From NCBI GenBank assembly GCA_034769895.1, contig CM068371.1, forward strand, positions 407,013,969 through 407,077,968: DNA of 64,000 nt, given 5' to 3'. Numbering within the stretch: position 1 is the first letter of the stretch; each line of letters starts with the position of its first letter. The translations under genes were made by a program, and so were the position numbers. The stretch comes from Magicicada septendecula (Eukaryota > Arthropoda > Insecta > Hemiptera > Cicadidae). Of this stretch, positions 23,338 to 36,060 are shown one piece after another. The notes under the pieces were generated by a model. The model was not told the DNA's origin. It ran no database searches and worked only from the letters and a program-made list of their open reading frames with translations.

Positions 23338-24594
23338 TGTGACTTTTTTAATAATTACAAAACCTACATGACGAGAATATACTATCTTACTTACCCCGCT
23401 GATTACGATCTTTTTACACACTTACCTAAAACACTGAAAAATCCCACAAAGCTTACAGGGCCGCCAATGCATTTGGAGAAGGAAATGTATAAACCTTTTT
23501 ACACTCTTCCCATTAAAACATTTAGATAATAATTTATCTCCCTTAGTTCTAAACTCACAGGTTCGTTTAGGCGGGCCTTTTGGCACAGAAAATAGGGTAT
23601 GTGTCTGGCATAATAATTACTCTAACACATGGTTATTGTAGCACATAAATCTGTTTTATTTTCTTTGTATGCAAATCAAAAATTACTAAAACTAATTCAC
23701 TTTTAACAAATTACTCAAACATTGATAACACAAAAATTATTTAGACACAACTATAAAGGACTAATTATAATGGCACAAACCAGTACTTTGCACTCTCTCT
23801 CTCTCTTTACATATTTTCGTGAGATCTCATTTTTGATGTATTTTGAATTTAAGAAAAATGCAAATTGATGTTAAATTTATTTTGGCCAGTCGTTCTCGTT
23901 ACTTATATGCAGACGATATCCAAGTTGTTACGCCACTTGATGCATCACACCTTTTACTAAAACACTCCAAAAAAACAGTTCCAAACTGTTATATAAAGTT
24001 CACTATTGTATTTTTTCCATTAAAAAGAGTTCTTTACTGCGGTATTATATTTATACACGCAACATTGGGTAGGCCTACCCTTACTTGCCCGCGGGCACTG
24101 TATAACACGACCGTACGATCTGAATCTGTTCTGCAGACTGCTGTTATTTTAAAATGTTTTAACACTTCATTACTCTCTTTTAAACTTAACTTTACTTTGG
24201 GGGAGGCCTAGCGTACTTGCCCGTGTAGGCCTTCCGACACTATTACACTGCGACCGTACTGTTTGAAGGTGAGCTGGCGACTGGGGCGATCTTAGATGGC
24301 GTAGGCACGCTGTCCGTGTTTTAACTGGATGTCCCCTCATCTCCTGCCATCAAACATCGAAGGTTCTAGACGTTCCTCGGCCCTGGAAGTTCTTTGTAAC
24401 ATTTAAAACACGTGGAGCTCTCATGATCCAAGAGTGACATGATGGTAATTAAGCAAATACCTCACCTTATATGATAAGGTCTGTTTGACTTGAGACGTGA
24501 GTCACCTACTTTGTTATAACTTCCAATACGTCTCTCACAATGGATTTCATACAATTATTATATAAAATGGTTATGCCCATTTTGTCCCATTACA
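23338..24594 (-). repeat. 5' LTR of element B (1257 bp)
   Basis: In minus sense it begins TGTAATGGGAC and ends AAAAAGTCACA. A splice-donor-like GGGGTAAGTAAG lies 56 bp before the end (plus 23388-23397). The middle contains a fragment resembling LINE reverse transcriptase on the opposite strand. Confidence 0.75.
23843..23978 (+). pseudogene. LINE reverse-transcriptase scrap inside the element B LTR
   Basis: The translation SRSRYLYADDIQVVTPLDAS has the YADD catalytic box and following residues of jockey-type non-LTR reverse transcriptases. It is about 45 codons, antisense to the LTR, and reaches the point where the truncated 3' LTR begins to match. It could be a captured fragment or an old insertion in the LTR. 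The identification rests on a short stretch. Confidence 0.5.
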
Positions 24595-25284
24595 AACAGA
24601 GTGGAGGTAGGAAATTTATTAACTAACACAAATTATACTTTTGTCTTATTAAGTTTTCAAACATAAAATTATTTATTTAATTATTAAGTCTTTTAAATAA
24701 AGAGTTTAATGATTCTTTTTTTTACAACTTTGGGTTTACTAGGGTGTAGAATTCCACACTAATATCGATGTCCGTTGATCAGCTGTTGTAAAGGGACAGA
24801 ATTGGGAAATTGTAATCTAAAGTTTTTTTTTTTCATGACCCAAGTATATTTGGTGAACGAACTATAGCTTCGAGGTTGGTACGACTTGTTACAGGAATGT
24901 AAAGTTTACAACAAGGGGGCGCATTCACACATATTCCTGGATTCTTGAATCCAGAATTCCTGGATTATACCTTACAGATTAAAAAATAATATTAAATTTA
25001 ACAATTAATAAATATTGAGTAACACTGCAAATGATGCCCGAAACAGGGACGAATTTAAATATTTTAATTATTAACTACTGAGGAACACTTCACTGTTGAG
25101 GTTTAGATGACCTTAGCATAGCTGACACTTGCGTTTACCCATATCTTAATTCAAAGCTAATTAACAAAAAAAGAATAAAATCAATTTAAAACTTGTCTAT
25201 TATCGTCAGAGAATGTGTTACAGCACTACCATCCAGTACTGATGGCTTTCATTTCCCGGTTCCTTTGCAATATATTTAAAAAAA
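24595..25284. other. No gene; LTR-end/primer-site-like fragment near 25034
   Basis: AT-rich. TGATGCCCGAAACAGGGACG at about 25033-25052 resembles the lysine-tRNA primer site of many LTR elements. Together with the DNA before it (TTCCTGGATTATACCTTA) it recurs at 58180-58275. It is probably an LTR end plus leader of another element. A CTGGATTC/GAATCCAG inverted repeat lies near 24942. Confidence 0.4.
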
Positions 25285-25455
25285 ATTCTTGGATTTCGTT
25301 GTCCATGACGTGTCTGTTACTTAACTAAATATAAATATAATATTATTTCACTACCGACTTGGTACACAAAAGTTTTTTATGGGTAAAAACGTAAAAGTTT
25401 TACCTTATTACCTGAACCGGTTTTCGCTTTTAAAAAGCTTCTTCAGAGGCTGCTG
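25285..25455 (-). repeat. Repeat with hammerhead-like core, copy 2
   Basis: In minus sense: GCCT, CTGAAGA, a six-pair stem GCTTTT/AAAAGC, GAAA, an ACC/GGT stem, then AATA and AGGT. It is followed by the same flanking sequence as at 6136-6172 and 6391-6445. A shortened copy of the flank lies at 50281-50345. Confidence 0.55.
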
Positions 25456-25690
25456 CCTCTAAAGTTAAAAAAATTGTTCTCTCCTTAAATTATTATCCAC
25501 AGTTTTAACAGTCAAGCTCTAAAACGTTTTGTGCAAGTTACTTTTTAAGGGATCAATTTTGTTGGATGTATATTAGAACAACTATGATGGTAATTCCATT
25601 TTGTAATGAATTATCTATAACCTAATTTAATATGGATAAGTCAATTTAATATTATATACAACTTAATGTCTAACCTGTAGGTTTAAAAAG

Positions 25691-25927
25691 AATAAAACCA
25701 GTGCCATTTCCAAGAGTCCTTGACCCAGGACCAAGTTTACGTGAAAGAATAGCTGAAAGGCAACGTGTTCGAGAACGAGAAAGAGAAAGGGTCAACGCTG
25801 GCTCTCCCCCTCGTCCTGATCCAGACTGGTTAGATTATGCAGCTGTTGCTGACAGATTCGATACCATTGATCATGTCATTGATCTGCATGGTCACATAAT
25901 TGGCATGGGATTATCTCCTGATCACAG
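25691..25927 (+). CDS. FBXW5: FBXW5-like F-box/WD-repeat protein, internal exon
   Basis: The translation ends in DHVIDLHGHIIGMGLSPDHR, which I recognise as the conserved WD-repeat region of FBXW5. Before it lies a basic linker (RERIAERQRVRERERERVNAG) and PDPDWLDYAAVADRFDTI. FBXW5 is known as a substrate receptor of cullin-RING ubiquitin ligases. The donor is clear: ACAG|GTAAAT after 25927, leaving AG of a split Arg codon that the next exon completes. The acceptor is less sure: AG at 25680 is preceded by good intron sequence but puts a stop in this frame, so AG at 25689-25690 is used here. No F-box exon is visible in the window. Confidence 0.82.
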
Positions 25928-26036
25928 GTAAATAATAGGTTTTTTAAGAGTTGTGTTGATCCGTTGGAATTTCCGACAGCAACATATAATTTACTGTAGT
26001 TGTCTTGATTGTTCATCTCTTCTTTCACAGCACTAT

Positions 26037-26652
26037 CATTTTACTAAAAATGAACTTTATCTTGTGAAAACTTACTTTTCTTGTCGGACGCGTTTCGGCG
26101 TACGTATCCGCCTTCTTCAGCTTTTAGTCAGACTGCCATCATTTCGTAACGGTTTTTGTGTGGAAGGTGTAGTGGGGGTGGTGTGTGGAGGAAGGGGATT
26201 GGTGCAGGGTCTGAACACTTAAAAGCTCTAACCAACAACAATATACACTCCGCATTTGCCACACACATACACACAGAAAACCACAGTTACACCAACATAG
26301 ACACTAATCTTGAAATTTTACATTACTTACCTAAAGGTCGAAAACTCAACACAACTGAACAATACGAAATATATAAACACCACACAACACAACCAAACAA
26401 CATACTCAACGATCAATTACAATATAAATCACATACACTTTTTGACACAATTTTACAAAAAACAAACGTCAAGTTGAATCCCTGCACCAATCCCCTTCCT
26501 CCACACACCACCCCCACTACACCTTCCACACAAAAACCGTTACGAAATGATGGCAGTCTGACTAAAAGCTGAAGAAGGCAGATACGTACGCCGAAACGCA
26601 TCCAACAAAAAAAGTAAGTTTTCACAAGATAAAGTTCATTTTTAGTAAAGTG
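26037..26652. mobile_element. Internally deleted Penelope-like element in the FBXW5 intron
   Basis: Two inverted arms of about 173 bp (26037-26209 and 26480-26652) match almost base for base. Between them lies the tail of a Penelope-type ORF. Each arm carries CTGAAGAAGGC...GCCGAAACG (right arm plus 26570-26602; left arm minus), a hammerhead-like core. Inverted pseudo-LTRs with such motifs are described for Penelope-like elements. The insert lies wholly in the intron between the two FBXW5 exons. Confidence 0.7.
26217..26478 (+). pseudogene. C-terminal fragment of a Penelope-like ORF
   Basis: The translation includes ALTNNNIHSAFATHIHTENH and, further on, LEILHYLPKGRKLNTTEQY and ILNDQLQYKSHTLFDTI. 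I recognise this as the region at and after the GIY-YIG endonuclease end of Penelope-like polyproteins, the part that nicks target DNA. RT and the GIY-YIG motif itself are absent. The frame is open through the segment and runs on into the right arm. It is a deletion derivative, not a working gene. Confidence 0.65.
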
Positions 26653-26872
26653 GTATAATTTACTACATATGATTAGCAAATAAGACTGATAATTTTTTAT
26701 TTTAACGAATGTACATATTGCTATTAAACATTATGTGGTTATAATTAAATAAGGGAATGTAAATGTAATTAACATATATATTGATAAACTTCATACATTG
26801 TGTATGATATGTATAGTACACAAATCAGAATTTAGTTTCTTCTAAAAGGATAATTTTTAAAAAATGTTTCAG

Positions 26873-27085
26873 ATATTTGTATGTAAACAGTCGACCGTGG
26901 CCATGTGGGTACCGCATTAAAAGCCCACTTGATCCTCCACCAATTGCTCAAGAAATTGATATTCATGTAATTGATCTGGTAACTCTACAAGAAGTTGGTA
27001 CAATGTTGCGTGCTCACAAAGCATATACTCCAAATAATGAATGCTTTTTTATTTTCTTAGATGTCTGCAATGAATATGTTGCAAG
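26873..27085 (+). CDS. FBXW5: FBXW5-like protein, next internal exon
   Basis: Acceptor TTTCAG|A at 26872 and donor GCAAG|GTAAGA after 27085 define the exon. Joined to the previous exon it completes a split Arg codon. It continues with YLYVNSRPWPCGYRIKSPLD, an acidic-hydrophobic stretch EIDIHVIDLVTLQEVG and RAHKAYTPNNECFFIFLDVC, the well-conserved WD-repeat block of FBXW5. Phase and protein order are consistent. The exon expected next (a conserved GAED-x-HGY-type block) is not seen in the following 37 kb, so the downstream intron is very long or the gene is broken or rearranged. Confidence 0.85.
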
Positions 27086-28905
27086 GTAAGACAAATATTC
27101 ACTACATATTGCGGTGTATGTATGAGTGTTTTGTTGTTGTTGTTGAGTAATGTCTGTCATTGAAACTATGGAAATATTAGATTTTGTTAACTGGTCACTA
27201 ATGCAGAATTTGGTTGCCATAGTACCTTATGAGTTGTAGGTAACATTATTACAGCTTTAACTTTACCGAGTTGTGAAGGTTAGATATGACATATTTTTCC
27301 AATAAATTGTGCATATTTTATAATTTTTATAAACATAAAAATTATGTATCATAATTTATTTCTGCAAATTGTGTGTGTGTAAACATGTCTGTTTGTGTAT
27401 TATAAATTAATAAAATAATATATGATAGTTAATAGATATGGAAAAGTATTTAAATCTGTTTATGTTCAAATATATTAGAGCCTTGGTGAACAGCAAGTCT
27501 CCTATCTCCTAGGATAGTCCTAGATAGGCCATATTAGATTCACAAGAAACTTTGGACACAAAATGAGAGGAAATCTCAACTATTTTTTTGTGTGGATGTG
27601 GTTCTGTGGCTCTGAATCTTGGATCATTGGAAACTAGGAGATCTTGAGTAATAGTTCTGATACTGCAGAGACTTCATGTACATTGGTTAGTGTTTAACAA
27701 GATGCATAAAAAAGAGAAGTTGCCTTATCAGAAGACGTACTGGAGGCTGGGGCACTTAATTGGCTACAAGACATATGGTTAAGGCTACATAAGAATCTCT
27801 CTCTCTCTCCCTCTCTCTCCCCCCTCCCCCTCCCACCATCCCTCCCTCTCGCCCTCTCTCTATTTATGCACCTAAGCATTCAAAGAATTTCAATGAAACC
27901 TAAACATCGAAGCATGATAATGTTTTTAGGCTTTTGAAATGTATAATGTGGATTCAATTTGGTGGATTATGTAAATCATTTCCAAACCACAGACGATCAC
28001 AAACAGAGCATGTAAAACCAAATTTATTCTCACTAAAACGTTTGCTAAACTCAATGTCAGCAGCGATTATTTCTGTCTTGATGCGTTTACATATCAAATT
28101 TCTAGACAGTGGGGAATCGAAAGTGTGGAAGCGTCACGTTTTTCGATGACGTTACATTTTTCTGGAATGACCACCAGCCTAAAACATTATCATGTTAAAA
28201 AAGTAGCAGAGGGTGAAGAAAGAAGTATCTGTGGAAATTGATTTGGAAAGACATGTGATTTTGAACAGACGCATATTAACATGATCTCATGTAACTTGAC
28301 ATATACTCCATATTCCTGTTACGACACTTCAGAATATGTCTGCTTGCAAGAAAGGAAATAGGAAAAACTATGCAACAAACCGTTTGTTATAATTTTGAGT
28401 TAATTTTGTTTGTATATCATAGTATGAGATGAGTACCAGTTGTAGCTTAAATGATGTAAAAGTTAGTCATCACTACCCTGCTAAAATTAAGTATTGGTGC
28501 TCGAGCTATGAAGGCTTGCTTGTACACTTCATTTCATTATAGTTACCTCTGAAATTTTTTAGCTGATTGGTCATAGTGTATTGTTAAAACTTTTAACACA
28601 AATGTTTTGCAAACAACACTATAGTTACACTCTGCTTTGCAGACCAGTCAGACACGGGCTTTGGTCCAAAAAGTTATATATATGGAAATTACCTCTAGAG
28701 TTTGCAACATTGTTTTTCCAGTACTTGAAAAATATGTGATCCAGTCCTCTTTCTAAAGATGACTGCCGTATGTGTTGCTGAAATGTCATTATTAAAAAAT
28801 TTGTACAATAGATCCAGCCAATCAGCCCAGGAATTTTAAACAGTAACAAAGATTGATGCTCTGTTTTTCATCGTACATATGTTACCAGATAATAGAAATA
28901 CTTCT
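27086..28905. other. Intron-like DNA, no further exon seen
   Basis: AT-rich. A CT-rich tract lies at 27797-27860. Around 28740-28790 a string AAGATGACTGCC...GCTGAAATGTC recalls the P1 repeat. No exon with good splice sites was recognised. Confidence 0.4.
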
Positions 28906-29300
28906 GTATTTAATTTTTTTACTTCCATGTTCTATAAGGAAATGGAAATATGGTGATGGCAAAAAAAATCGTGTCCGGGATAAGTGCTGTGTACTACCCT
29001 CAAAACATGAAGAAAAGTAATTTTTCGAAAAGTGTCTGTGTGTAGAATTTTTTCTGTGGCAAATGATAACAGCCACAAATTCAAACAGAATCAAATAATT
29101 TTTTGCATACATCCCTGAATTGTAAAGGACTCGAGGCCTATTGATTTTGGTGAAGATCGGTTAAGGGGAAGGGGTAGTTTACCTGCAACGTTTTATGTTT
29201 TAACAAGAGTAATTACTTCCATGTTCCATAAGGAAATGGAAGTATGGTCATGGCAAAAAAAATCGTGTTCGAGATAACGGCAGATTCTGATTCTACTACC
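28906..29300 (-). repeat. Inverted copy of R1 and the foldback stem
   Basis: ACTTCCATGTTCTATAAGGA...AAAAAGTAATTTTTCGAAAAGT and then an inverted R1 unit (29035-29210) repeat the arrangement at 34540-34760. The TTCCATGTTCCATAAGGAAATGG motif recurs at 29217. Confidence 0.65.
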
Positions 29301-29308
29301 ATCAGAAC

Positions 29309-29650
29309 ATGAAAATATCGGTATGGAGAACCATACATAACTTCCATGTTCTAAGATTTATATTTAAAATCATTTTCAAAATGAAATATTACCATATAAA
29401 CTACTTCTTTCTACTTACTGCTTCAGCCTTAACCACAGTACTGTGGTCACTAACGTATACCACCTCACGTTATCGCACTCGATTTTCACTGATGATGGAA
29501 GTCGATGGCATTGCCGAAACGTCTGGTTTTGTAGAAAACATTGGACTATGGCCAAACATCCCGGGAACGAATTTTAACAAAAATTACTTCTTTGTTGCCG
29601 ATAACGTTGTAAATATTGTTACAACACAAATAAGCCACCCCAGTACCAGG
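29309..29650 (+). repeat. Dispersed repeat P1, copy 2
   Basis: This copy is collinear with 14516-14830 at high similarity. It carries CTGATGATGGAAGTCGATGG followed by CATTGCCGAAACGTC (29490-29524), a CUGAUGA...GAAAC string. The same ORF is open in both copies, but the product is unrecognised. Confidence 0.65.
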
Positions 29651-32480
29651 GATATAAAAGATAATTCTTAATGTAAATGTACTTCATATTAAATAAAATG
29701 ATAAAATATCAATAAAATATAAAAACTATGACACGACAAACAACGACATTACCCAACCCAAGTGATTGACCCAACAACAGGAAACAAAAGAAGAAGGGAA
29801 CCACGAAAAACAAACAAGACAAAAAGTGATTGACCAAACAAACAGGAAACAAACGAAGAAGGGAAGAAACCAAAACCAAAGAAGAATAAAGACAATTGAA
29901 GGAAGTGAACGAATTCCTATAACTAAATAAAATCAAACCAGACGAAAAGGGGAGAACCGAATTAAAATGAAGACAATTGAAAATGAAGAAGATGAAGCAG
30001 AAGAATGAAGAGGAAACGAAGTGAAACCAAGAAATAAGAAACACCACATATAAAAGGGAGAAATCGTATGCTCAAATATAGAATATTGTAAATAAAAACC
30101 GATAATTATCCACTAATAGAAATAAATATTATTGTAAATGAGATAATTTATATACCTGTTTTAAACAAAAACAGTAAAAAGTAACCTAGTAAAGAAAAGT
30201 ACACTAACCCAAATATTAGAGTTAGATATAGTGAAATATATAGCAAAATATCATTAATACTATGTATAAATTATAATGAAAGAAATAGTGAGAAAGAGAA
30301 AGAATTATAGGGATTACCCACTAAGAAACACTTAATATAAACAGTGAAAAAGTGCAATAGTGAATGTGTAAATACCCCAAAATAGTGAGTGTATCAGTGA
30401 TAAACACCAATTAATTAAAGGTGAAAGTGATAAGTGTAAAAAGATATTATAAATAATAAAAAGGTAGTAATAGATAAGAAAACACTTAGTAAATCATTGA
30501 TGAACCAATAAATGATTTAAGAGTGAGCTTATAAAAAATTATATAGTTAAGGATAATTAGAAATAGTATTCAAGTAGAGATAGATAAAGGATATGATGTT
30601 ATTCAGGGAAGGAAGCCCATATAAAAACAGTTTGTGTTAACATGGAATGGAAAAAAGAAGTAGTAATGAATTAAGAATTTAAGTATATAATTAATAAACA
30701 CCCTATGTTAGAAGGGAAAATAAATTAAATAAGTTTAAAGGAAGAGATGATATTTCTCACTCAAGATAATAGTAAAAGAATGAAATGAATGTTAAACCAA
30801 CAGTAACTAATAACTTGAAAAGAATTGTTCGTTTTAATGTTATGAATAGGATATGGCTGAAGGAAGCTTACAGTCCATAGGCCTAAGTGTTATGTTTTAA
30901 ATATTAAGATATGGAAAATAATCTTGACATGTAATCAGAACACAAACAGACTCAAAACACAACACAACCAATTATAATAACAAAATAAAGCCCATCAGGC
31001 TGAAATGAAATGTAATTTAAATGAAATAAGTAAAATACCATAATGGCTACTTAGGTCTATGAACATGCCTAACTGTCAGAAACACACAAATACAAATTAT
31101 AACAAATTAACAAGGAAATTTACAAATCTAAGGCAAGTAACTAGCCAATAATTATGTATAAATAATTTTAAAAGATAAATGTTACAATAAGAGATTAAAT
31201 TAAAGGAATTATCAAATGTCAACATAATTAGACAAAAGTTAATATATAATAGAACATGACCTTATGAGGTATTGTTTTAATCTTTGAAAGGAAATAGATA
31301 CAATAGTGATAATATTTATTACCCAGAAAGGAAGACAGAAGAATAAAATCAATCAGAAAATATATAATAAATTTGAATAAAAATTTCAAATATAATAACA
31401 ATGCTTTTAATCTCGGCCTTAACCAATCAAAGGGTTTCTGTTACCATAGAAACGGGCCGTTGGTTACTAATTTTCTGTTAAATTTACTTACTTGAAAAAA
31501 TGATGCTTGGGTAGGAGGTATGCCAGATTTAGATGACCGAAATTTTATTTTAAAAAGTTTGAAAAACATTCAGAAGTCAACAGCATTAACCAGTGACGAG
31601 GAGATGAAGAGTTTCAACTATTAACAGATGTCCAGGAACCAAATAAACAAAATTAAATAGCAGAAATTCCCAAGACAAATTAGAAGAAGATGCCAGCAGC
31701 CTAAGTCACCCTAAACTTGATGAATTTCCATTACCCCAGAACAACGACATATCGCAACCTTCTGAACTGATAAGTATCAATTAAATACCATAATCCCAGG
31801 AATAAAAGCACTTTAAATATTTCTCATATCAATCAAAAAATTCTCACTATCAAGTAAAACTAATTTTCTTTCAAGGATTGAATAATATAAACTTACGTAA
31901 AACAATTGTTAACTAAGAAATAACCTCACGCTAATGTGCGAAATTTGTAACAACTATTACTACACTGCCGAACAATTTGTAAACACACTTTATACCATTT
32001 AAGTACGGATAAGGTACGGTAGTGTACTTTTTTAATGTAACCATTTTTTATGTTCTCTTTATAATCCAAAGAACTCCAGATTTTGGGTGAGTTAATATAT
32101 AGTGTACAAACAGACGCCATGTTGGCCTCAGTATAACTTTTTTCAAAATCAGTTTCGTCAGCCTAGAGATTTATATTTCATGTTTTTAGCCGGAGCAATT
32201 TTATTGAAAAATAACTAATAATATTATTGTCACATTGATTAATGACCAAACCATAATTAAAGTTACAGTACAGAGTATTACCATTGTTTTATTTCATAGG
32301 AAGTTGTATAATATATGTGTGTGTTAGCAATTTCACTGAGCAGACAACTAGCGCTCTTGCCATGTGGGCAATACAGTAAGCTGTACAGAGGCGGGAATCA
32401 TTTGAACGCTCCAGCTGTCAACGCTGATAACACCAATCTAACTTGTTAATTCACAAATTTAATTGTTTTAAAATAAAAAC
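29651..32480. other. Purine-rich repeat-like DNA, no gene
   Basis: 29700-30060 is strongly A/G-rich on the plus strand, with GAAGAAGGGAA-type words. The rest to about 31400 is AT-rich. A similar composition and words appear inverted at 36800-39000. TTGGCGCCACCCGGGACTTG at about 32484-32503 after AAAACA looks like an LTR end plus primer site, so part of 31400-32482 may be an LTR. Confidence 0.4.
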
Positions 32481-32503
32481 AATTTGGCGCCACCCGGGAC
32501 TTG

Positions 32504-33090
32504 CAACCCCTATGAATTTACAGGTAGGTTGTACTGATAATTGTGACCACGCTACGGACTTCGGTAGTGACAACTATTAATGTAACGACAGGTGTGAGAC
32601 GAGCACACCACACTAACCCTTAATACACATAAAAACAGGTGTACACATTTTACAGATACGACCGAGTCTTCCCGTTCGTTACAGATTTGGCTTCCATCGC
32701 GGGGCTTTAAAGAAGGCAGACGTCACGTTCGTTACAATATGTATATAAAAAATATGCATAAAATTAATGGCTTGTATAAGTTAATGTTTGATCTCCATTA
32801 AGTAGTGCTCAAGTTTGCAAAGTTTTAATATTATGATGTCCATAATTAAAACATCAGAGCAGGTTTAGTGTGTATGAGGGTTCACCGTGGACAAAAATTT
32901 CCAACATTTCCTATTGAGCGTTGCTTAGAGTAAAGCTGTGAATCTACAGTGTATGTTTCACAGAACAAACACGCGGAAAAGAAGGAGCGCTCCGAAGTCA
33001 CTCACGGACCCTCAGCATCTTGCAGAGGGTTCATTCCCTAAAGACGAAAATTCTGTCTATGAATCGTTCCTCTGTAAACACGTGCAGTTT
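32504..33090. other. No gene recognised
   Basis: Possible LTR-element leader (donor-like CAGGTAGG near 32520) running into unassigned DNA up to the foldback element. Confidence 0.35.
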
Positions 33091-33244
33091 ACACTGCCCA
33101 GTGATCCATAGGAAGCAAATCGCTATCCACGCTGGACAATTTTTCGACTTGCACGCGTTATGTTGGTGTGGGTTTCGGCACTTTCCATTTAAAAAGCGTG
33201 CAAATGTAAGAAAATAAACATGAGTGAGGCCAGAAATAACGAGA

Positions 33245-33370
<126 letters not shown>

Positions 33371-33596
33371 CCCTGCCTTTTTATTGCAGTAATCATAATA
33401 ATAAAATGGAAACGTAAACATTACATAATTGAGATATGCTTGCCTGCCACGAACGATATATTTTCTCTCATACATGATTTACATTAAAATGAAAAAATTA
33501 TGATTTTATTGCCTGGCAACAAAATTATTTTATTTTTAACAATTACCATTGTTTGAAAAAGTTTAAATCAATTTTCAAGTACTTTACAGTTGTCAA

Positions 33597-34400
33597 AACG
33601 TAAAAGGTTGCAGGTAAACTACCCCTTCCCCTTAACCGATCTTCACCAAAAACAACAGGTCTTGAGAACTCTACAATTCAGGGCTGTATGCAAAAGAGTA
33701 GTAGATTCTGTTTAAATTTGCGGCTCTTATCGTTTGACATAGAAAAAATTTACCCTTGATAAAAAAACGCTGCAGGTAAACAACCCTTTCTCTTAACCGA
33801 TCTTCTCCGAAAACAATAGGTCTTGAGTACTCTACAATTCAGGGCTGTATGCAAAAAATTATTTGATTCTGTTTGAATTTGCGGCTGTTATCGTTGGCCA
33901 TAGAAAATACCCTTGTTAAAACATAAAACGTAGCAGGTAAACTACCCCTTTCCCTTAACCGATCTTCACCAAAAACAATAGGTCTTGAGTACTCTACAAA
34001 TCAGGGCTGTATGCAAAAACTTATTTGATTCTGTTTGAATTTGCGGCTGTTATCGTTTGCCATAGAAAATACCCTTTTTAAAACATAAAATGTTGCTGGT
34101 AAACTACCCCTTTCCCTTAACCGATCTTCACCAAAAACAACAGGTCTTGAGAACTCTACAATTCAGGGCTGTATGCAAAAGAGTAGTAGATTCTGTTTAA
34201 ATTTGCGGCTGTTATCGTTTGACATAGAAAAAAATTACCCTTGATTAAAAAAAAAACCATTGCAGGTAAACTACCCCTTTCCCTTAACCGATCTTCACCA
34301 AAAAGAGTAAGTCTTGAGTACTCTATAAATCAGGGCTGCATGCAAAAAATTATTTGATTCTGTTTGAATTTGCGGCTGTTATCGTTTGCCATAGAAAAAA
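33597..34400 (+). repeat. Tandem array of five R1 units
   Basis: Units of about 160-167 bp begin near 33597, 33764, 33921, 34081 and 34246. Each carries GCAGGTAAACTACCCC, TTAACCGATCTTCACC and TTCTGTTTAAATTTGCGGCT-like blocks. They differ by scattered substitutions and small indels. Confidence 0.85.
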
Positions 34401-35309
34401 AATCTATAGACAAGCACACAGACAGACACACACATAGACACTTTTCGAAAAATTACTTTTTTTCATGTTTTGAGTGTAGTACAATCAGAATCTGCAATAA
34501 TCTCGAACACGATTTTTTTTGCCATCACCATACTTCCATTTCCTTAAGGAACATGGAAGTAAAAAAGTAATTTTTCGAAAAGTGTCTGTGTGTAGAATTT
34601 TTTCTATGGCAAACAGTAACAGCCGCAAATTCAAAGAGAATCAAATAATGTTTTGCATACAGCCCTGAATTGTAGAGGACTCAAGGCCTATTGTTTTTGG
34701 TGAAGATCGGTTAAGGGAAAGGGGTAGTTTACTTGCAACGTTTTACGTTTTAACAAGAGTTAAGTGCTTAATTTTGATAAAGTATCCTGAAAAGAAGGTC
34801 ATAATAATCCACTGTTGAAAGGTAGATGAAATATCTATAAATGAAAAGGGTAGTTGATGAGGGGAGGGGGTAATTTTTTTTATAAATTAAAATGGTAGTT
34901 GATGATGGAGGAGGTAAATTTTTATAAGTTTTATATGTGTACTACGTTATTGACAACAAAGAAGTAGTTTCTATGGAAACATTTTATTTCACTTTAACAA
35001 AATTCTATATTTTGCATTTTAATTTAAATCACGTATGAGTGAAAATATATCGTTCCTGGCAGGCAAGCATATCTCAATTATGTAATGTTTACTTTTCCAA
35101 AGTTTTATTATTGTGATTACCGCAATAAAAAGGCCGGCAGGACACACACACACACATACAAAATTCGCATTATTTCTGGCCTCATTCATGTTTACTTTCT
35201 TATGTTTCCACGCTTTTAAAATGGAAAGTGCCAAAACCCACACCAATACAACACATGCAAGCCGAAAAGGTGGACATCGATTTGCTTCCTGTGGATCGCT
35301 GGGCAGTGT

Positions 35310-36060
<751 letters not shown>

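Noticed and set aside
29709-30047. A 112-residue minus-strand ORF rich in Phe and Ser
   Set aside because: It is the complement of a purine-rich low-complexity tract with no start context or similarity.
33597-34400. CRISPR-like array of repeats
   Set aside because: Units are contiguous 160-bp tandem copies without unique spacers, in a eukaryotic setting.
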